Origin: Alloyangia pacifica
Lineage (GTDB): Bacteria > Pseudomonadota > Alphaproteobacteria > Rhodobacterales > Rhodobacteraceae
NCBI RefSeq assembly: GCF_900116195.1
Contig: NZ_FOZW01000025.1
Location: forward strand, 1-45,976
DNA: 45,976 nt
Direction of reading: 5' to 3'
Shown here in pieces: positions 1-7,537 of the stretch. The notes beneath the pieces are model-generated. The model was not told the origin of the DNA, did no database searches, and was given only the letters and a program-made list of their open reading frames with translations. A program made the position numbers and the translations under genes. The number at the start of each line of letters is the position of its first letter. The stretch's first letter is position 1.

Positions 1-424
1 CCCGTAGCGCATTGATGGTCTGTGTCCTCTGGCGGACAAACAGATCGCGGGTTCGAAAGACCATGGCGCGTGCTTGCTGTCGGGATGACTTCGGCTCGAC
101 GAACCTCATGGTCGGCCGGCTGGCTGCTTCAGCTATGGCCTCCGCGTCAGCCGCATCGTTCTTTTGACGCTTGACGAATGGCTTGACGTAGGCAGGCGGC
201 ACCAATCTGACGGTATGTCCCAGAGCACCGATCTCACGTGCCCAGTAGTGGGCCGTGGCGCAGGCCTCCATAGCAACCACGCAGGGCGGCAAATCTGCGA
301 AAAATGCCAACACCTGACCCCGTGACAGCTTCTTGCGAATAGCAACGCCGCCATCGGCCGTCGCACCATGAACCTGGAAAACCCGCTTTGCCAAATCCAG
401 CCCAACAATGGTAATTTCTGTCAT
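1..424 (-). CDS. IS110-family transposase, N-terminal part
   Basis: The protein begins MTEITIVGLDLAKRVFQVHG and continues to the window edge, giving about 141 residues of the N-terminal DEDD (RuvC-like) catalytic domain. GLDLAK carries the first catalytic Asp, VAMEACATAHYWAREI the conserved Glu region, and the KNDAADAEAI stretch the next acidic residues. The C-terminal serine-containing domain lies outside the window. The ATG at 424 is chosen because a strong ribosome binding site (GGAGGAAG) lies just upstream. It is related to, but clearly different from, the second IS110 transposase at 45126. Whether the gene is intact beyond the edge cannot be seen. Confidence 0.85.
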   Translation of the reverse strand, partial: MTEITIVGLDLAKRVFQVHGATADGGVAIRKKLSRGQVLAFFADLPPCVVAMEACATAHYWAREIGALGHTVRLVPPAYVKPFVKRQKNDAADAEAIAEAASRPTMRFVEPKSSRQQARAMVFRTRDLFVRQRTQTINALR

Positions 425-670
425 GGATACTTCCTCCCTCTTGTGATGTGACCCACATCACCTTGGCACATTGCGATGCCGTCGGGAGGGGGTATCCACC
501 CCATCAGTTCTGGGTGGAAATCAACAGGGTCTTCTTTGATCGCAGGCTGCTGGATGCGGCCATCGCGCTGGAACATGCAACCGGATTGGCGGCCATTGTC
601 ACCTTGTCGGGACACGCCCGCTTCCATCACCAGGTGTTTCTGACCCCACCTTGGCCAGAAATCCACCACA
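1..670 (-). mobile_element. IS110-family element, cut by the window edge
   Basis: The stretch consists of the start of an IS110-type transposase gene (reading leftward) and, upstream of it, about 245 bases without a plausible gene up to roughly position 670. IS110-group elements carry such a long non-coding end, which in characterised members encodes the bridge RNA, so the region 425-670 may hold that RNA; this is family knowledge, not something shown here. The right boundary is not exact. It is placed near 670 because a different, gene-like sequence begins at about 677. Confidence 0.55.
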
Positions 671-676
671 GGGACA

Positions 677-800
677 GTGAACGCGGAAAAAGACCTCAAG
701 GGAGGTATCGACGAATATCATCGGCTGATCGAGACTTTCGCCTGGCTCGGATACGATCCGGTTATTCTGTCAAAGCTCGACGTGAAAGCGCGAGCCGATT
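677..800 (+). pseudogene. Fragment of an AAA-type ATPase gene (C-terminal end)
   Basis: The translation of this stretch, with DEYHRLIETFAWLGYDPVIL followed by KLDVKARADFILSA, resembles the C-terminal end of AAA_28/NadR-like P-loop ATPases, where a 'lyelLGYxxvxLPKxSVxeRxxFIL' pattern closes the domain. The Walker motifs that should precede it are absent; an IS110 end lies there instead. The reading frame stays open into the EamA gene downstream, so a naive gene call would fuse the two. I infer a relic truncated by the insertion element. The similarity is by eye and short. Confidence 0.35.
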
Positions 801-1021
801 TCATTCTGAGCGCTCGTGCTTGGCGTGACGGGTCTTGCCAAGCAATTGGGTCAGAGATCGGCCTGCTCCCCGGATTGGACAACTCCTTCGAAGACCCCTA
901 TATGCGCGTTGCAAGGCAGCATGCGATGGCGTCGCGCGTCCGCTGCCCAGCCCCGATATTTTCAACCGATGTCCTGAACGCCCGGACTTGCTCCCGCACA
1001 TATCGTGCGGAGCCTGAAGTT

Positions 1022-1993
1022 ATGAGGTGTCCTATGACTCTTCCTTTGTTCGACAGGTCGCGGACCATGTGGACTGGTTCTTGCGCAGGAATGACCTGCA
1101 TGGCCGCGGCAATGCTACTGCTGCCACTGGGCGACACTTTGTCGAAGCTTCTGACAGAGAAACTGAACCCGGTCGACGTCGCGACCGCGCGCGTTGTTGC
1201 CCAAGCAGCCTTCCTCCTGCCGGCGGCGGCGTTGTTGCCCGGCCGCCTCCGTGGCGCAATGCTCTCTCCGATCGTTGCGCTGTCCGGTCTGCTGGTGATG
1301 ATCACCCTCATCGGCCTGATAGGCGCCTTCGCGGTCATGCCGATTGCCACCGCGATCGCCATATTTTTCGTTGAGCCTTTGATCCTGACGTTGCTGGCAG
1401 GCCCACTCCTGGGCGAGACAGTCGGAGCGCGGCGCCTCGCAGCAGTCGGCACAGGACTCGTCGGTGCGCTTATCGTGATCCGGCCGGGACCGGAGTTCGA
1501 GATCGCCGCGCTACTGCCGCTCCTCGCGGCCGCCTCCTATGCGCTCAACATGATCGTCCTCCGCCGTGCCACGCGCACACGCTCTGGGCTGACCATTCAG
1601 TGCGGCGCCACAATCTATGCCTGCCTCGGAATGGTAGCGCTTTCGTTCGCGCTTCACGCATCGGGGCTTTCCACCCCAGACCCTGGCGCCCTTGCGACTT
1701 CGGCCTGGGCCTTGATCTTGGGAAGCGGCCTCCTCGCCGCTGCAAGCTATGTCCTGATCGCCGAAGCCTTTCGCCACGCTGAAGCCGGTCTCCTGGCACC
1801 ATTCCAGTATCTCGAGATCATCGGCGCCACTGCCGCCGGCTTTCTGGTTTTCGGAGACTTTCCTGATCGGATGACCTGGCTCGGGATAGCAGTCATCCTC
1901 GCCTCGGGCCTTTACGTCGCCTACCGGGAGAGATCGCCTGCGCCGGCCGCCATGCTGGATGACGTCCCAGGGCTGTGCTCCTCTGTAGATTGA
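1022..1993 (+). CDS. EamA/DMT-family transporter
   Basis: This is a 323-residue integral membrane protein with about ten hydrophobic segments arranged as two EamA repeats, the architecture of the drug/metabolite transporter superfamily. Family features include the end-of-repeat 'E..PF.YLEIIGA' pattern near the C-terminus (LLAPFQYLEIIGATAAGF) and FFVEPLILTLLAGPLLGE at the end of the first half. The substrate cannot be deduced. The open frame extends to 677, but the first 115 codons do not look like this family. The ATG at 1022 has a GGAG nine bases upstream and is preferred; ATGs at 1034 and 1067 are possible alternatives. A perfect hairpin follows the stop. Confidence 0.8.
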   Translation: MRCPMTLPLFDRSRTMWTGSCAGMTCMAAAMLLLPLGDTLSKLLTEKLNPVDVATARVVAQAAFLLPAAALLPGRLRGAMLSPIVALSGLLVMITLIGLIGAFAVMPIATAIAIFFVEPLILTLLAGPLLGETVGARRLAAVGTGLVGALIVIRPGPEFEIAALLPLLAAASYALNMIVLRRATRTRSGLTIQCGATIYACLGMVALSFALHASGLSTPDPGALATSAWALILGSGLLAAASYVLIAEAFRHAEAGLLAPFQYLEIIGATAAGFLVFGDFPDRMTWLGIAVILASGLYVAYRERSPAPAAMLDDVPGLCSSVD

Positions 1994-2017
1994 GAACCAG
2001 GCTGGAGACTCGCTAAG

Positions 2018-2038
2018 GGCGGACTCCGAGAGTCCGCC
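2018..2038 (+). terminator. Perfect hairpin after the EamA gene
   Basis: GGCGGACTC (2018-2026) pairs perfectly with GAGTCCGCC (2030-2038) across a 3-base loop, 24 bases after the EamA stop. There is no long T run after it, so it may be a weak terminator or an insulating hairpin before the toxin-antitoxin promoter. Confidence 0.5.
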
Positions 2039-2039
2039 G

Positions 2040-2068
2040 TTGACTTATATGTCAATGACGCATATGTG
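2040..2068 (+). promoter_or_regulatory. Probable promoter/operator of the toxin-antitoxin pair
   Basis: TTGACT at 2040-2045 is followed after 17 bases by TATGTG at 2063-2068, a good sigma-70-like -35/-10 pair. The -35 is part of a short inverted repeat (TTGAC at 2040-2044, GTCAA at 2051-2055), the kind of site an autoregulating antitoxin binds. The toxin start at 2079 lies about ten bases after the -10, so the transcript would have almost no leader. Confidence 0.4.
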
Positions 2069-2078
2069 GTGGCAGAAG

Positions 2079-2438
2079 ATGACACGATTGCAGACAGTGG
2101 TCGAGCTTCCCGAATTCCAGAAGCGCGCAAAGGCGATCATGTCGGACGAGGAGCGGGCGGCGGCAATCACTTTCATTGCCGCGAACCCGGAAACTGGTGT
2201 GTAGGTGGGCGGCGGTTTGCGCAAGGTTCGCATCCCGCGGGAAGGCGGCGTCAAGAGCGGTAGGTTCAGGATGATCTACGTGTTCGGAGGCAGCCACATG
2301 CCGATTTTCCTGGTCACGGTGTTCGCCAAGAACGAGAAGGCCAACCTCCCGACGTCGGAGCAAACCGCGGCCGTCGAGATGAGCAAGGCGATCATCGCCA
2401 AGTATGAGGATAACAGATGTACGCATTTGAATCTGTAG
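2079..2438 (+). pseudogene. RelE/HigB-type toxin gene with an in-frame TAG stop
   Basis: The frame starting at 2079 reads as a RelE/HigB-like toxin. The N-terminal half contains VVELPEFQKRAKAIMSDEER and FIAANPETG, and the C-terminal half contains GGLRKVRIPREGG, SGRFRMIYVF and MPIFLVTVFAKNEKANL, all typical of the family. A TAG codon at 2202-2204 separates the halves, and the frame is the same on both sides, so this is one nonsense change (or short indel) rather than a frameshift. The region around the stop is also a few residues shorter than in relatives. The second half could start at GTG 2205 but would lack the first strands of the fold. The gene overlaps the antitoxin by 22 bases. It is most simply a dead toxin. 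Confidence 0.7.
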
Positions 2439-2710
2439 CCAAGGGGCTCGAAGAGGCTCTGGCTTTCGCGGCGGGCCAGCAGGCTGGCGCCAAGGTGCAT
2501 GACATCGCGGTCGCCAGCGTCGATGTTGCAAAAGTCCGGCAGAAAACCGGGCTGTCGCAAAGCGAGTTCGCCAAGAGCATTGGCGTCGCGAAGGGCACCT
2601 TGCTGAATTGGGAGCAGGGGCGCCGGCAGCCTACCGGGCCGGCACAGGTGTTGCTGGCGCTCATCGCCAAGCAGCCCTCGGTCGTTCAGGATCTCCTGCG
2701 CGGTAGGTGA
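2417..2710 (+). CDS. XRE/HigA-type antitoxin
   Basis: This 97-residue protein has a helix-turn-helix of the XRE class (VRQKTGLSQSEFAKSIGVAK followed by GTLLNWEQGRRQPTGPA) in its C-terminal two thirds. HigA/MqsA-like antitoxins of RelE-family pairs show this pattern. It should neutralise the toxin and bind the operator in front of the pair. Its start overlaps the end of the toxin frame, as expected for a translationally coupled pair. The gene looks intact although the toxin does not, a combination often seen when a toxin has been lost. Confidence 0.75.
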   Translation: MYAFESVAKGLEEALAFAAGQQAGAKVHDIAVASVDVAKVRQKTGLSQSEFAKSIGVAKGTLLNWEQGRRQPTGPAQVLLALIAKQPSVVQDLLRGR

Positions 2711-2961
2711 GCAGCCAGGAAAGGCGTTAACGGCCGTCTTCGGCAATTTCCCCTGCGGCACCCTGAAGATCGGCGCCACGGTGCTTCGAGACCGTAGGTG
2801 CCGGCGGCATCGATGCAGGACCGCACTCTCGGTTCCCTTGTCTGAAATATGTAGCGAATTTCGGACATGAAGGTCGCTGGTTCAGCTGAGGCCTTGCAGG
2901 GTAGGTTTCGGTCCAAGTCAAAACGCTTTGCCCCATCCCACGTATCTGACTGGCACCATGG

Positions 2962-3156
2962 TCAAGTCTGCTCCGCTTCCGGGTCCTTCTCAAGGTGGAA
3001 GGCAGGGTCTGTCTCGAGGCGGAGTGTGCCGTAGCGGTCGCGTCTGAAGGTGCCCAGACTTGTCACGACATGGTTCTCGGCCCGTTCTGTTACCAGGATG
3101 TGAGCACCATGCCAGACATGCCCTTTCGGGCCGCAGACAATGACAAAATCACGCAT
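2962..3156 (-). CDS. Small hypothetical protein (64 aa)
   Basis: I do not recognise this protein. It begins MRDFVIVCGPKGHVWHGAHI and contains a stretch of regular alternating hydrophobic residues (NHVVTSLGTFRRDRYGTLRL), which reads like a small beta-rich domain. The ATG at 3156 has a GAGGA ribosome binding site at suitable distance, and the codon usage fits the neighbourhood. It has no partner in an operon. It could also be a fragment, since the surroundings look eroded. Confidence 0.35.
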   Translation of the reverse strand: MRDFVIVCGPKGHVWHGAHILVTERAENHVVTSLGTFRRDRYGTLRLETDPAFHLEKDPEAEQT

Positions 3157-3369
3157 TGGGCCGTGTCCTCAAGTCGTTCCGCGAGAATCTGCAGGCTGCA
3201 AAGGGATGGCTTCACCGTCGCGGCCGCCATTCATCATGACGCTGGACTTCGCCAAAGCGATGGTGCGACAGTAATGGTCCCGCGGCAATTGGCTGGATCC
3301 TTATCGGCGCTGCTGTTGCGGTCGGTCTTTCTATAATCTTTGCGCTGCACCGCATCAATTAAACGAAAA

Positions 3370-4044
3370 ATGCTTCTCAGATACGTATTCGATATCCTCC
3401 GAAAGGCGCTTGCCTGGTTGCGAAGATATCCAGCTTCCATGGGCGCGGAAACTTCGGAGCTCGTTGCGACGGGCCGCCTTGCGGATGCGAACTCAGCTCA
3501 ATTGCGCGCCGCTCACACGCACCCGGACGTGGTTTCCGAACAGATTGCTGCGCAGGTGACTGAGCCTCAGGGCGAGGAAGGCGCCTCCCGAGTTGGTCTG
3601 GCCGTCGGCGACCCCGATCGCGCCCATCCCAGAGTGGAGTCGCCAAGTCAGGAGGCGTCCGAGTCCTCCTTGAATGACCTTGAAGCGACGCCGCAGGCTT
3701 GGCGCCGGGACCTCGCTATCGTCGATGGCATGGATGTGATGGGCTGGGAGGGAAGGGTCGCAAATCTGGAGGCCCTGCGCGCCGTGATCGATATGCTGCA
3801 GGCCCGGCGGGTCACGCCGCATATCGTTCTGGCCCATGACGCCTGCCGGACATCGTTGGGCGAAGAGGGTGATCTCCGCGGCTTCCGTCGGCTTCTGGAC
3901 CGGGACGTGAATATCGACATCTGCCCGTCGGAGAAGTCGGTCGCGGCGTGGGTGATCGAGCTGGCGGGCGAATTGGAGGCGCCAATCGTGTCGAACAATC
4001 CTTACCACGCTTGGCCAAACGCTCGCAAAGTTCCACGGCTATAG
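3370..4044 (+). CDS. NYN/PIN-like (Zc3h12a-type) domain protein
   Basis: The 224-residue product has a basic, hydrophobic N-terminus (LLRYVFDILRKALAWLRRY), then a low-complexity acidic linker of about 90 residues. The C-terminal domain contains LAIVDGMDVMGWEGR, a conserved-Asp strand, then VTPHIVLAHDACRTS and ELEAPIVSNNPYHAW. That order (nucleotide-binding Asp strand, partner strand, S-N-D/N motif) is what NYN or Zc3h12a-like ribonuclease domains show. The usual final SND has become SNN and the protein ends soon after, so catalytic activity is uncertain. ATG 3370 is used; a TTG at 3340 would add ten residues. No operon partner is visible. Confidence 0.5.
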   Translation: MLLRYVFDILRKALAWLRRYPASMGAETSELVATGRLADANSAQLRAAHTHPDVVSEQIAAQVTEPQGEEGASRVGLAVGDPDRAHPRVESPSQEASESSLNDLEATPQAWRRDLAIVDGMDVMGWEGRVANLEALRAVIDMLQARRVTPHIVLAHDACRTSLGEEGDLRGFRRLLDRDVNIDICPSEKSVAAWVIELAGELEAPIVSNNPYHAWPNARKVPRL

Positions 4045-4124
4045 GCCTTCCCTACCTCCCTGTTGGACTTCGGCCGAGCTTGTCTCGGACATTTTTGGTC
4101 TGCAGGCTTTTTCCTGCGGCGATC

Positions 4125-5270
4125 TCAGCGGTGCCGCAGCGCCTGGCGCGCCAGCGCGGCGATCATGTCTGTCCGCGTGACGATGCCGACGATGCGTCCG
4201 CGCTCGAGCACCGGGATGGCATCGACATCCCCATCCGCCATCATCGGCAGCAGCGCGGCGACCGGCGAGGCGCGCGTCGCGCGCGGGCCGGCGACATTCA
4301 TGATGTCCGAGGCGGTCACCGGGGTTTCTCGCCCGAGATCGACGAGCCGCCGGAAGGCGGGCAGGAAGCCCCGCTCAAGCCGCTGCGCATCCTCGCGGGC
4401 GCGGGTGATCAGATGGATCTGGAAGATCACCCCGAGAAACCTCTGCTCGGGCCCGACCACTGGCAGCGAGGCGAACCGATGCCGCCGGAACAGCTCGGCG
4501 ACCTCGGCAAGGGAGGTGCCGCCACCAACAGTGACCAGATCGCGTGACATGATGTCCTCGGCATTGAGCGGGCCGGCATGATGGCTCGCGGCTTGCATCT
4601 CGGCGGCGCCGATGAGCCGCGCCAGATCCTCGACCCCGAGGTTGAACGACTGCCGGTAACGCTCCAGTAGCCCGGAGAGCTCGGCTTCGGAGAGCCCGAG
4701 GCGCTCGGAGGGGGCACGGTCCTCGGTGCCGTGCTGGCCGGGGGCGTCGAACTGCCGGAACGGGTAGTGCCGCCCAGTGAGCTTTGCGTAGAGCGCGGCG
4801 AGGATGACCAGCGCAGTGGTGCCCGCGGCGATGGGGGTCAGAGCGAACCAGAAGCCGAGATGGTCGATGGCGTCGGGGCTCATGGCGGCGGTCATTGCCA
4901 CCGCCCCCGCCGGTGGATGCACCGCGCGGCAGAGGATCGTCGCGGTGATCGCGAGGCCCACGGCGAGCGCGATGCGCAGCGCCGGGTCGGCGATCAGCAG
5001 GCAGGTCGCAACGCCCACGAGCGCCGCCACGGTGTTTCCGACAATGGCGGACCAGGGCTGGGCGAGAGGGCTGTTGGGGACCGCGAAAAGCAGCACCGAG
5101 GTCGCGCCGAAGGGCGCGACGAGATAGAGCCCAAGGCTCAGGTTGACCTGCGGCGAGAGCAGGACCAGCCCGGTGACGCCAAGCCCGAGCAGCGCGCCGA
5201 CGCCAGCGCGGAGCGCCTCGCGGAGGGAAACGCGCGCCACGGCGGGACCGAGGGAACGGAGAATGTGCAT
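4125..5270 (-). CDS. HPP-family membrane protein with CBS pair
   Basis: The product is 381 residues. The N-terminal ~190 residues form four to six hydrophobic segments and include the family signature HPPAGAVAM. The C-terminal half carries two CBS motifs (EDIMSRDLVTVGGGTSLAEV and SDIMNVAGPRATRASPVAAL, each followed by the usual 'PVVG...LGVI' or 'PVLE...VGIV' ending), which usually bind adenine nucleotides and gate transport. HPP proteins of chloroplasts and cyanobacteria have been reported to transport nitrite. Given the nearby nitrite and nitrate genes, a nitrite role is possible but inferred. The gene follows the TauE permease by 53 bases on the same strand, so the two are probably cotranscribed. 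Confidence 0.85.
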   Translation of the reverse strand: MHILRSLGPAVARVSLREALRAGVGALLGLGVTGLVLLSPQVNLSLGLYLVAPFGATSVLLFAVPNSPLAQPWSAIVGNTVAALVGVATCLLIADPALRIALAVGLAITATILCRAVHPPAGAVAMTAAMSPDAIDHLGFWFALTPIAAGTTALVILAALYAKLTGRHYPFRQFDAPGQHGTEDRAPSERLGLSEAELSGLLERYRQSFNLGVEDLARLIGAAEMQAASHHAGPLNAEDIMSRDLVTVGGGTSLAEVAELFRRHRFASLPVVGPEQRFLGVIFQIHLITRAREDAQRLERGFLPAFRRLVDLGRETPVTASDIMNVAGPRATRASPVAALLPMMADGDVDAIPVLERGRIVGIVTRTDMIAALARQALRHR

Positions 5271-5323
5271 GGAGGATTGCCTTCTTTGCCTGCCGCGCAA
5301 AAATTCAGCATTTCGTAAAAAAT

Positions 5324-6079
5324 TCAACCATTGGCTTGAGTGAAGAAGACGATGGTGGTGACCAGCCCAACGGTGACGATGAAGGTCCGCAGCAGCGCGG
5401 TGTCCTGCACCTTGCGTGCCATATGCGCCCCGACGTATCCGCCCGCAGTGCAGCCAAGGCCGGTGACGACCAGCGCGGTCCAGTCGATCAGCCCGGCAAG
5501 GCTGTAGGTGACGACCGAGGCAGCCGACAGCACCAGCGAGGCCAGCGTCTTCAGCCCATTCATCCGATGCAGGTCGCTCATGCCGATGAGCCCGAAGGCG
5601 GCCAGCAGCAGGATCCCGAGCCCGCCGTTGAAATAGCCGCCGTAGATCGAGACGAGCAGCAGCAGCGTCAGCGAGACGGCATCGGGCAGGTGGCGCCCCG
5701 AGGCGAGCAGCCCGCGCAGCAGCGCGGGACCGGCGGCAAAAGCCAGCGTGGCCATCAGCAGCAGCCAGGGAATGACGCCGGAAAACAGGTCCTCGGGGGT
5801 GACCAGCAGCAGCAGCGCGCCAAGGATCCCGCCAAGCATGGCGGTGACGACGAGCGCGGTCAGGCTTGGCCCTTCGCCTGCCTGGATGTCGCGGCGATAG
5901 GCCCAGCTGCTTCCGGCATAGCCGGGCAGGGCGGCGAAAGTGGCGGTGGCATTGGCCATGATCGGCGACACGCCGAGCCAGACCAGCGCGGGAAAGGTCA
6001 GGAATGTGCCTCCGCCCGCGATGGCGTTGAGCGCCCCTGCGCCGAAACCGGCAAGGGCAAGGATGGTCGTGGTCAGCAT
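5324..6079 (-). CDS. TauE/SafE-family permease
   Basis: This 251-residue protein has about eight hydrophobic segments and the TauE/SafE signatures GFGAGALNAIAGGGTFLTFP near the start and YGGYFNGGLGILLLAAFGL in the middle. The family exports or imports organic sulfonates, sulfite and similar small anions; the exact substrate is unknown. ATG 6079 follows a strong GAGGAGGA site. It is the first gene of a leftward pair with the HPP protein and diverges from the GntR-type regulator at 6170, which is the obvious candidate to control it. Confidence 0.85.
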   Translation of the reverse strand: MLTTTILALAGFGAGALNAIAGGGTFLTFPALVWLGVSPIMANATATFAALPGYAGSSWAYRRDIQAGEGPSLTALVVTAMLGGILGALLLLVTPEDLFSGVIPWLLLMATLAFAAGPALLRGLLASGRHLPDAVSLTLLLLVSIYGGYFNGGLGILLLAAFGLIGMSDLHRMNGLKTLASLVLSAASVVTYSLAGLIDWTALVVTGLGCTAGGYVGAHMARKVQDTALLRTFIVTVGLVTTIVFFTQANG

Positions 6080-6121
6080 ATGAGTCCTCCTCGAGAGAAG
6101 CGCGGTGTTGCATAGCATGGC

Positions 6122-6142
6122 ATTGGTCTGCAAATTGGTCTG
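6122..6142. promoter_or_regulatory. Direct repeat in the TauE/GntR divergent region
   Basis: ATTGGTCTG occurs at 6122-6130 and again at 6134-6142, a 12-base period, centred in the 90-base gap between two divergent genes. It is the best candidate operator for the neighbouring GntR-type regulator, although FCD-class operators are more often palindromic. Confidence 0.35.
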
Positions 6143-6169
6143 GGTTTGGCCCGGAGCGGGAGGCGCGGC

Positions 6170-6874
6170 ATGACTTCGAAGCGGGGGCAGGTGGTCCTGT
6201 CGGAACTCCGCAGGCTGGTGGCCGATCTGGCCACCGAGGTTGGCGCGCGGCTGCCGCCCGAGCGCGAGCTTGCCCGCCTGCTCGGCTGCAGCCGCGAGAC
6301 GCTGCGCGGCGCGTTGCAGGTGCTCGAGCGCGAGGGCGAGCTCTGGCGGCATGTTGGGCAGGGCACCTTCTGCGGCCCGCGGCCGCTCGGCCATCCGATC
6401 CGCGAGCAGATCCTCGTGCAGGGTGCGTCGCCGATGCAGCTCATGCAGGCGAGGCAGACCATCGAGCCCTCGGTGGCCGCCGAGGCGGCGCGGCTCGCCA
6501 CCCCGGAGCAGGCGGCCTATCTGGCGGAGCTGGCGCAGCGCGGCCGCAGGGCGCGCACGCGGCCCGAAAGCGAGCAGCTCGACGCGGCCTTTCACCGCGG
6601 CATCGCCGAGGTGACCGGCAACCCGATCCTGCTGGGGCTTCTCGACTATCTTGCAGGGGTGCGGCGTCACGCGGCCTGGCAGCGAGAGTGGGAGCTGACC
6701 TACCTCAGGCTTGGCGTCACCGAGTTCACCGAGCGCCATAGCGTCCAGCACGAGGCCATTGCGGCGGCGATCTCGGAGCGTGACCCGGACCGCGCGGCAG
6801 CCGCGATGCGGGCGCATCTCGAGACCATATCGGACGCAATGCGTGGGGCCGGGCTGCCGGGCCTCGGAGCGTAG
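6170..6874 (+). CDS. GntR-family (FCD-type) transcriptional regulator
   Basis: The 234-residue protein has an N-terminal winged helix typical of GntR proteins: GARLPPERELARLLGCSRET with LRGALQVLEREGELW and the wing VGQGTF. The remainder is helical, with QARQTIEPSVAAEAARLATP, DAAFHRGIAEVTGNPIL and FTERHSVQHEAIAAAISERD; the spaced His/Asp residues are those that hold the metal in the FCD ligand-binding domain. FCD regulators usually sense carboxylic acids. ATG 6170 has a GGAGG site seven bases upstream; a TTG at 6146 is less likely. It probably controls the divergent TauE-HPP pair. Confidence 0.85.
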   Translation: MTSKRGQVVLSELRRLVADLATEVGARLPPERELARLLGCSRETLRGALQVLEREGELWRHVGQGTFCGPRPLGHPIREQILVQGASPMQLMQARQTIEPSVAAEAARLATPEQAAYLAELAQRGRRARTRPESEQLDAAFHRGIAEVTGNPILLGLLDYLAGVRRHAAWQREWELTYLRLGVTEFTERHSVQHEAIAAAISERDPDRAAAAMRAHLETISDAMRGAGLPGLGA

Positions 6875-6958
6875 GTCTGGGCGTGAAAGTCCCAAGAAGG
6901 CAGGAACTTTGGCGGAACGCTGGCGCCTCGGAGCGGCGCGCTTAGGGTCAAAAAGGCT

Positions 6959-7390
6959 TCAGGTATCGGTCGCAGTCAGCCCGAACTCGGCAGGTTCGAG
7001 GGCAATGTCGGCGACGGAATACCGCGCGAGCGCGGCAAGGAAGGCGCGGCGTGCCTCCTCAAGGGGGGAGATCAGGCGGCAGCGCCGCGTGATTGTGCAC
7101 GCGTTGCCCGGGCGCATGCATTCCGCCAGGGCGAAATCGGTCTCCATATGCTCGACGAGGGCGCTCACGGGGATGTCGCCCGCGTCCCGTGCCAGCGTCA
7201 GTCCGCCTGAGCGGCCCCGCTGCGCGCTGAGAAACCCCCCCTGTGTCAGCGCATTGACCACCTTCATGACCGTGCTGCGCGGCAGGTGGTAGTGGGCGAC
7301 GATCTGGTCGATCGTGATGCGCTGGCCGCCGGTCGAAGCGGCGTGGATCATGATCCGCAGCGCAATGTCGGTGCTGTCGTTGAGCCGCAT
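6959..7390 (-). CDS. nsrR: Rrf2-family regulator, NsrR-like NO sensor
   Basis: The 143-residue protein is an Rrf2 regulator. It has an N-terminal winged helix (ITIDQIVAHYHLPRSTVMKV and the wing GRSGGLTLAR) and three cysteines at about 91, 98 and 104 in ECMRPGNACTITRRCRL, the [Fe-S] cluster ligands of NsrR and relatives. NsrR proteins repress NO-detoxification genes until NO attacks the cluster. Divergent placement against hmp strongly supports that role. ATG 7390 follows GGAAAGGA. The open frame runs further upstream, but that part overlaps hmp antisense and has no family similarity. Confidence 0.85.
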   Translation of the reverse strand: MRLNDSTDIALRIMIHAASTGGQRITIDQIVAHYHLPRSTVMKVVNALTQGGFLSAQRGRSGGLTLARDAGDIPVSALVEHMETDFALAECMRPGNACTITRRCRLISPLEEARRAFLAALARYSVADIALEPAEFGLTATDT

Positions 7391-7502
7391 GTTCCGGTCC
7401 TTTCCGTCGCGCCAGCAGCCCGCACCGGTCCGCGCGGACCGGGACGCAATGACGCAGGGCTTTAAGATACCAACGGGTGGCATGTTTTTGAAGAGCGTGT
7501 AT

Positions 7503-7523
7503 AGATGCCGATTATCGGAATCT
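7503..7523. promoter_or_regulatory. 21-bp dyad before hmp, probable NsrR operator
   Basis: The left arm AGATGCCGAT (7503-7512) and right arm ATCGGAATCT (7514-7523) flank a central T. Nine of ten arm positions pair; only G7507 and A7519 do not. It ends four bases before the hmp Shine-Dalgarno sequence, so a bound repressor would block transcription or initiation. The ATC-rich arms resemble NsrR-type sites. Its position makes NsrR the likely protein, but this is inferred. Confidence 0.55.
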
Positions 7524-7537
7524 TTTAGGAGGGCACC

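Noticed and set aside
5271..6113. Long N-terminal extension of the HPP frame to 6113 (662 codons)
   Set aside because: The extension is antisense-frame noise over the TauE gene; the HPP family begins at the ATG at 5270.
6080..6895. Extension of the TauE frame to 6895
   Set aside because: It overlaps the GntR gene on the other strand, lacks similarity, and a strong ribosome binding site marks the ATG at 6079.
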